Shown: one piece after another, positions 51,901 to 60,900 of the stretch | Position numbering within the stretch: position 1 is the stretch's first letter | How the letters are laid out: each line of letters opens with the position of its first letter | Assembly: GCA_002633005.1 (NCBI GenBank) | Contig: NMRA01000216.1 | Location: 1-64,000, forward strand | From: Phoronis australis | Lineage: Eukaryota > Phoronida > Phoronidae | DNA: 64,000 bases | Reading direction: 5' to 3' | Translations under genes and position numbers: made by a program | The notes under the pieces: model-generated | What the model was told of the DNA's origin: nothing | What the model saw: only the letters and a program-made list of their open reading frames with translations | Database searches by the model: none

Positions 51901-54900
51901 TGTAAATGATGTACTGTGGCCATTTCAGGTTGAGTCATACTGGGATGAGTGCTTGGCTTTACCCAGTAAACTGAAAGACTGGGACGCCTACACAGACATG
52001 AAGGGCTCTATACAGGAGTACCTTGACGTCTTCCCACTCCTACACAGACTGGCATCCAAGGTAAGCTATAAAATTTATTTAATAATACTTCGAGGCCATT
52101 GGTCCATAGTACAACAAATATGTGAAAATACATTACAGATTAAAGTTGCAAGAAATGCATATTAAAAAAGTGAACTTGAACAGTTATGTATCCATGAGAG
52201 GAGCAAAACAAAGCTAGACAGTAATTCATCAATGATTAAATGTAGCTGCTGCTTTCTCTCTTAGAGCAGAACCATATTAGTTAGCTTGTACGTTTTCATC
52301 ACAGCTTGTTTATAACCTTTAGCTCTTGCTGGCTTGGGTTACATCTGAATTTTGGTGTGATAAACACATTCGTTAGACTAGAATGCAGTGTGCAAAATTC
52401 ATTAGAAAATGAAACTAGTCCTCTGTAGAATTATTATAGTAATCACTTCATTTCACATCATTTTGCCTTGCATTGAGTGATCTACTAGTGTTGAGATCTG
52501 AATAGCTATATTAAAATAAAATTGTTATTTCTATGACTTACTTCATATGTATGGTAGCTGTAATGAGATTGGAGGTGATAGTAATGGCTGTACATTTGTT
52601 TGACTTGTCTTGTGTGCATATTAAGTAGTTCATTATAAATAGAGTTTAATTTAAAACTTAAGCATTTTAATAGTATTAAAGGACTTCTTTTGGCTTCACT
52701 TTGGTTAAAAAATTGATGTAAATTTTTAAGTTGAGTTTTGAATTTGTTGATGCACCAACCCACTGTGGAATGTTACTGAATTTGAAATTATATGAAGTTG
52801 TACGAGAAAACGCAAATACATACAGGACTGTAATTTATGAAATTTCCTACTTTTGTGATACTTTTGGTTTGTGAGATTAGTTCTGTGTTCTTAAAAAGTC
52901 AACTTAGAGGAAAGGATTTCTTGAAGAATGTAGAGAAAATGTATTAGTAGGGAGAACCGTGGTGGTAGCTTTATTTTATCCACTTTTGTCTGGAGTCAAT
53001 TATGACCATGACGTTTGCGAGCCTAATTCTGACTGCCTCTTTCCAGGAAATCCGCAGTCGTCATTGGTTACAAGTAATGCAAGTGACTGGCAGCTCCTTC
53101 CAATTGGAGGCTAATGTTTTCAAGCTTAGTCATCTGCTGGATATTGGACTCATCAAGTAAGAATTCCCATGTGTCTTTTTTAAAATGAGATGACTACATG
53201 ACTGTGAGCATGTCAGTTGTGGTATGATGTGCGATATTCTACATCCTTCTAATTAAACTCTTGACGATTGTGGGCTTATCTTAAAAATCCCACTTGTTCT
53301 TTCAAAGGGCTCATGGGACCCGTTTTCAAAATGTTTGATTGTGTTCATTAACAGAATGAGGAAAGCTTAGCCTGGTATGTTCTAATGTTCAATCCATGTG
53401 CTTTGAAATTGTATTGTGGTCATCAGCATAGTGTTACTTTATGTGTCTGTGCTTGCATTATTAGACACAAGACAGAAATTGAAGGCATCTGTCACAGTGC
53501 TGCTAAGGAGATGGAGCTGGAAGTGAAAATGAGGATCACAGAGGAGGAATGGACAGAGCAGGTGAGTGAGATGATAACTAGTGTTACAGTGATACTGTGT
53601 CAGGATTTACTAGCTCATGATTTACTGGTCTAATGATAACTAGACTAAGTTTGATATTATGTCAGGATTTACTAGCTCATGATTTACTGGTCTAATGATA
53701 ACTAGACTAAGTTTGATATTATGTCAGGATTTACTAGCTCATGATTTACTGGTCTAATGATAACTAGACTAAGTGTGATATTGTGTCAGGACTTACTAGT
53801 CCGTGCTTTACTGGTCCATTGGTAATTGGTGTGATACTGTGCGAGGACTTACTAGTCCGTGTTTTACTGGTCTGATGATAGCTAGACTAAGTGATACTGT
53901 GTCACTGAATAAGTTCATAAATTATATTTTTTGCGACACAACCAGCTGAAGTGTTACCTTCAGATGACAGTCTTGGCTCATCACAACAACTATCTTCAGA
54001 ATCTTATATTCACTAGGCAGATACTCAGTGAACAGGTTGTGGTATTAGCCAAGATTTCTTGTAGCATACATCTCACGAATAATCAGCATATTTGTTGAAT
54101 CCCCCCATGGTTGCGACTAAGATATTATATCAGTCCCATGTTCTACCGCAGGTTTTGACCTTTGAACACTACAAGAAACTTGGTCCTATCTACCTTGACA
54201 AAGGTTGTACAGAGAGACTCTTGGAGCAGTTGGAGGATGCTGAAGCCCTTTTGGCCAACATGCTCACATCCAAGTATGTGGCTCCTCTGCGTGAGGAGGC
54301 GGCTTCGTGGGCCGAGAAGCTGAAAGAAGTGGGAGAGGTCCTAGAACTGTGGCTGGAGGTACAAGACTTATGGCAGTACCTGGAGGCAGTGTTCAGCAAT
54401 GGTGCAGCCGCTAAGGTAAGTCGTGTAGACAAAGGAGTTATGGTCTCATATACCGTGCCCTCATTTTGAGAACCAGTTGATGCCCGTCAGTCAGTGGAGA
54501 AAACTGGTTCTGAAAATGCGGGCACGTTATATGGGACTAGTACCGACAAAGATTGGATCAAAATGATGAAGAGATGTGAAAGCTCTGCGGTTCTGTTTAT
54601 TGGTGAATCCGTTGTTTAGGCCATAAAGCTGAAGCAGCGTGCAAGTTTGGTGCATTATATGGGGTCAGTATTTTGATAAATGTTGTATTGCTGCAAAAAC
54701 ATTATTGTCTACAAGTGCGAGGAAAAAAGATCCTGTCTTCAATTTTGAAAAAAAATGCTGACCAGTGATTGATGGGAGTGATAATAGAGTACCTTTAATA
54801 GCTCTTGACCAATGAGTGTTGCACGGACATTCCAGTGATTTGGCATTGTTGTTTCCAGGAATTGCCTCAAGAAGCCAACAGATTCAGTCGTATAGACAAA

Positions 54901-57900
54901 GGTTGGATCAAAATGATGAAGAGAGCTTACGATACTCGCAATGTTCTGCAGGTCAGTCAATAGCAAGTCTTTCCTCTCACATCCTTGATGAAAATCAGAT
55001 ATTATAATTTAAATTCAATCTGCCTATTTTCTGGACAAAGACTTAATGAATGCCTCATTTTCGTTGGCTCTGTTTTAGTGTGGCAGATGCGCTTGTAGTG
55101 TCTGAGCTCCGACATTGACATTAACTGTAACTTAATACTGGCTATGAATGTTGTGTAATAAAATTTTGAATTGCAAAGACATTATTTTTCAGACATTTTT
55201 CATTAATTGGTGAAAAGTGTTTACACCAACTTGTAGACTATTTTCTTTAGCCAATGTAAATATTATAAGATAGGCCAATATAATTAATTTAGAAATGGTG
55301 TTACCACATCATCACTTCAAAGTGGCTTTAGGAAGTCCTTATTTTTCATGTGCACGGTGCTTTTTCAAACAGATGCTAAAGATAAATTAATTATGTTGAC
55401 CTTCTAAATTGTGTACTTCATGACTTGTCAGGATTTGGATTTAAAAGTGGTATGTCTTGTGTATCTGTCAGTTGGAAGTGGATGAATGCCCCCTTACCAA
55501 CATATAAACTTGGACACAATTCATAATGAGGTTATCTACTGCACATTCTTATACAGGCTGTTGTTTCCCTTGCAGTGTTGTTACGGTGGTGAGGTTCCTA
55601 AAGGGGTGGTCCTGCGACACATCTTTGAAGAGCTGGAGATCTGCTTCAAGTCTCTACAGTCGTACTTGGACGGCAAGCGTAAACTGTTCCCTCGCTTCTA
55701 CTTTGTCTCAGACTCCACACTGATTGCTATACTCAGTCGACCACATGACTTGGACTCAGTTAAGCCACATCTTAGGTATAGTATTTTCTTGGTTAACTTT
55801 AATGTCTTAAAAGTTAATGTCATTATCCAGAAATGTCGGTGTGAATGGTTGAGGTTTTTTTGAGCTCATTAAGTTAGAATTAAGACCTTTTACATGTGTT
55901 CGTCAGATAGCTATGTATGGATATTTTGTAGCCTCCTTCTAGTCAGTGGTCTTTTTTCGCTAAGTATTGGGGGAATTTTCAAAAATTAGTTATGCAGGGA
56001 GAACTGTCTTGCATTTTTTTCCAAAACTGTTGACTAATTTAAGTTAATGATTATTAAACAAAAGGTGGCGGATTTCTTTCTAATACGCAAATGTTATTAA
56101 AGAAAATTTTATATAATGTTTTGCTTTCTATTTGGCATGGCAACTTCTATTTGCCTCTCTCGAAGCTGTGACAATGTTCTATTCTTGACTCAGACATCTG
56201 TTATTTAGCATTTGATTAACAGAAAGATATACTTTTTTCCCAGTTCCATACTCAGTAGTCACCTAATTACATCTACTACATTTCAGGACATTGTTTTCTA
56301 ATGTCGCTGATGTTGAGCTTCAAAAAACTGGTTTTGTCGATGCCCAGTCCATATCAACGTTGACTTCTAATCGGGGTAGTCGTACCCAAACACCTCTGGA
56401 GAGAGGGAGTGCTGGACGTAGGTCCACCTCACCTTTGGTCCCGCTCACTGCTACCAAGATAGACAAGAGACTGACCACCATGCATGTAAGTAACCCACCT
56501 CCTAGTCCTTTTGATTGACAGTGTGGGTTGTTTATAATTATCCCGTTTAAGTATGAGATATTCACATTGTGTTGAAAATGAGTTTCGTTCACTGCGTGAT
56601 TTTAATATCCAAAGGCGTGTTTCATAAACGATTACCCATTCTGTGATTTTTTAAAAATACCGCTCTGCATATATTATAACTTGCACTTGATAACCAGGAA
56701 TTATTTCAAGTGTTCAAGGTGTTTTTCACTATAGGAAACATTATAGATTTAGTGATTTTATTATAGTTGCCCCACAATGAGAATCTTAATTCACAGTTTT
56801 GTTCTATGACCACGTATTAGCAGTCCCGTTATGATCCTAGTTTTGGTGTCCCCATTTTAGGTCGTACCAGTGGCAGGGGTGGGTAAATTTAATATGTTCC
56901 TGGTCATTCCTTGTAATTACGGATTCTTTGTTATGCTTTTAGTCTGTGGTGTGGGAACCTCGTCATGTCCTGTGACTGTTTTGCAGTTAGTTTCCACCAT
57001 ATGTTCTGTTTTACTTTCAATGAGTTCACTGCTGTCCACAGTGCATGAGATGAAACTTGCAAAAATTCAATTATTATCATTCGCCTGTGCCTTTTCATGG
57101 CCCATGCAATGACTTGAATGCAGTTCTTTACTGTAACAGTTTTCAACGATGCAAGTACTATCAAATAATACAATATATTAACCTGTTACAAATTTTCAGT
57201 TGGCTCTCAAAAAGCTGAAACCACTCTTCAAACTTTTTATATCACATGTAAATTGTATTATACTTTTTTATTAAGTGTAGCATCTTAAAATCTTTAATAA
57301 TTTAGTAGTTAGTGTTATCATGCCAAGTATTTTAAACCTCTGTGCTGCAGCTCTGGTATTTTGGCCTTGCATTGTACTTCTTTGTCTTTCAAAACTGAGT
57401 GTGGATCTGTGACCACCAGCGGTTTTGAAGACTTCAGCACACTGCGCTGCAGCACCCTTCAATCTCCTTATTAATTGTGCAATGTACTTCTGAGTAGTGT
57501 GCACTGCCAGACCACCAGTGTGTGCCGATTGCACCCTTTAAAGATTCCGTCTCCAGTTGACAGCGAACATTCACCAATTCGTAACATGACGATTGTCTCA
57601 AAGTAAATTGAAAGGAATTAGTTTTCAAATTCTGAAAACTATGTTTTGAATCAGACGTGCTTCTGTTGAATGTTCATATTATCTACGTGACACGGTCTCT
57701 TAAAGAGGCACTAAGCTTGGTTTTGTGTATTGAAAGACTTCTTACATCAACCTGGTCACTAAAATACGAAAGTCATATTACAAAGTTCTAAAGCTGAAAA
57801 TGGCTGCCTCAGCACCATTTTGTCAAACCTGACCCAGAGATTATGTAATCATGTGTGATAATCAGTTTTCAAAAAAATTGATCCTATCAATGTCTTATAA

Positions 57901-60900
57901 AAATTGAAGTTGATTATCATTTAATAATTTAAAGCAAAACCGAGCTCAAGGTAACTGTCTAGTACCTTCACTTCAATCTTTACCTTGTGCACGGTAATTC
58001 TTTACTGATTTAGCGAACATTATGGCTGACAAGTGAAATTCCATTATTGTCAAAACTCCAAAAAGCTGATCAGATCTGAATCACCATTCTGTCACTACCC
58101 TCAACACATGGTGAAGTTTCCATATTTTGCAGCAACGTGATCAGTTTTGAAAAATAGAAAATGTCAGTTATAATTTTTGCGCGGAAAAAGTGGAAAATTA
58201 CCGTAACCCCAGTTACCTTTAAAGCACGCGATTCAAGCATTGCCCCTTTACACGGGGTGTCACCCGTTTGACTAACACTGCCTTGTGAACTCCAGAACAA
58301 GCCACCCACTCAGTCCAAGTCAACAGTAAGTCGCATGGTGTTGTTTGACTACTCAAGTCATTGTACTGACAGGCCCGATGTTGTGCTGTTGTATACTGTA
58401 TTCAATGTTGTTATCTCTTGTTAGTCCCTAGATGCTTCCATCTACAGTTAATTAATGGTCTTCTTGGCTTTCCATAAGTTGGTTGTCGAGAACAATCATG
58501 ATGTCCGGGTTACACCTAGTCTCATTGAATGTTTAATGATGTTACATTTACTTAATGGAAAGCCAGGGTCCTGTTCTTTTGCACAGTTTTCATGATTATC
58601 AAAAAACTATGCCTAGTTTTATTGAACAATGTCTTGCCAAATGCAAGATGAATGTTTAGTTCAAATACTTGCTTTTATCCCACAATTGCTCTTTAAACCA
58701 TTTTTTAACCATAACATACTGGTTACAAAACTTAACATCACTTTTAATAAATTGTTTTAATTTTCATAACATTCTGCTGACTTAGTAATGTTTAGACCTA
58801 CTTGTAGGTAGAAACTTGTGTGTTTGTGTAGTAGAACTAATATTTAGTTCTTAATCAAATATTTTGTAATGTCCTTAATATGTTTCTGGTTGTCTATAAA
58901 AATGATTCTTTGTGTCATTGTTGATAGTAACATTGGTATTATAGTTTTAAAATTTATGTTATTGACAGTTTATCTAGATGTTGTCTTTTGTTGTTAACCT
59001 TTGAGTTTTCAAATTTGCGATACTGAGTTAACTCTTACAACGCAACGATGTAACATCGATCACCACGACTTAAGTATTATCTTTCTATACACTTAACTAT
59101 AACCATTTGAAAAACATATAAATCCAAACAGTTACTTTTAACTCTTTTTAGAAGTTGTCTAACTTGTCAGCATTTCCTTGTTTCATATTTGCTGGCAACA
59201 TCTAGTTTGTTATAAGCTGTGTGTTGTAAACAAGATACTGACTGGACTTACTCTGAATGTTTACAGAACATCAACCCTGTACTGCTCAATACAACCCAGT
59301 TGAGCACCATGCTACCTTCAGAGGGCATCACAGTCGATCACGTTACCATGGAAGCAGTAGCTGTTATAAGCACAGAGGGTGAACTACTACAGCTGCAAGA
59401 TCAGGTAATATCAACAGTCTGTCACTGCAATGCAAGTTTTGGCTGAACCTCTTCAAGAAATGACTTACAGGTTGCATTTACAGTATTACACCCCATTCAC
59501 CCAGATCACCTGCAGACAGCGCATTATCATACCCTATGTGTTTCCAATGCATCAAACCTAATCAGGCAGAAATAATTACAGGCACAGGCACTTTGTAACA
59601 AAGATTTACCTGCTCAGTTAACTTGGGCAGGTCTTTATGAATAGGCTTGACTTGCTGCTTGACTGGTGTAAAGCACCTCGCCTAGCCTAGCCTTGGTGTA
59701 GCAAAGTTATTCTCATGGCATGAAGATTGAAGACATCTCAAAATATTGACAGATTTATTACTTTTAAATTATTTAATTCATCTATTGGCACTATAGAGTA
59801 CGTAACATAGAAAGTCGAAAGGTGCTCCTCGGCCTTAATTGTGTGTAGGAGAGTTGTCTATTGTTCACATGCATTTCTAACATGGCTAATTATTAAATAT
59901 GTTACTGAGCTTGTAGACAGCATATCTCTGAATTCATCCAGTGTGCTCTAGGAAGACAGAGACAATGTAATGTGAAAAGATTAGAAATTTGTCACTAGTA
60001 CCATCATGTAATACGTGCTTGCATGACCTTAGCAGTGCCAAACTCCCGAGTTACAAACCCAGTTGAACATGTCCTTGGCTTGTGCGTAGTTGTTAATAGC
60101 GTCTTGATTTTCTTGTAGATTGCACTTGAAGATGGTGTAGAAGTGTGGCTGTCTAGCCTGAAGGAGTGTATCAGTGATACGCTGAAGGAAATGTCTTACG
60201 GAGTGATCGAAGACTCAGCGAATAATGTGGCCATAGAGGAGTGGGCACTCAAGGTGAGTGGGGAAACTGTCACTCAAATTGGTACCTAGCAACGTGTGCT
60301 TTTCAAGCATTTTGAGAGGAACCACTCAACATAATTACCCTGTTCTTCATAATTATATCTTCAGCTGTAGTGATTATTCACTGTTATGTTACTCTGTGGT
60401 CATGTGAATGCATTTTCGTTTTTGGACAGTTAGCCTCTTGAATTGCATTCATGGTAAATGACATTTTTGCTTATTGCCTCAGTCTGAAAAAGAAATACAA
60501 AATTTTCAGTGGCAGAAGTTATTGTGAATCATATAAGGTGTGTTGGAAAACCACGGTTCCGTACCTTTTTTCAACTTGTAAAATATCACGTTACAGGGAT
60601 GTCCTTTGGTGTTGTGTAAGTAAAAGATAAATGGTGACCTACCTTCATAAATTTGATCGCAGTGATGTTCTTTAAATTTGTTATTTGAGCATGCACCAAT
60701 TCTTATCCTCAGAAATTACTCTAGATGTGGACCCTTAGTGTGTTCACAGCATTTGAGCAAGATGGTTACCCTGTGTGTTTAGAGTAGTTCTCTTCACCGT
60801 GCTGAATGAACATGCCTCGCCTTTAACTGTGACCCTAGGCATGTTTCACCCAACTTCTCTACTTGTTCACAGTACCCAGTCCAAGTGTGCAAGATTGGCC

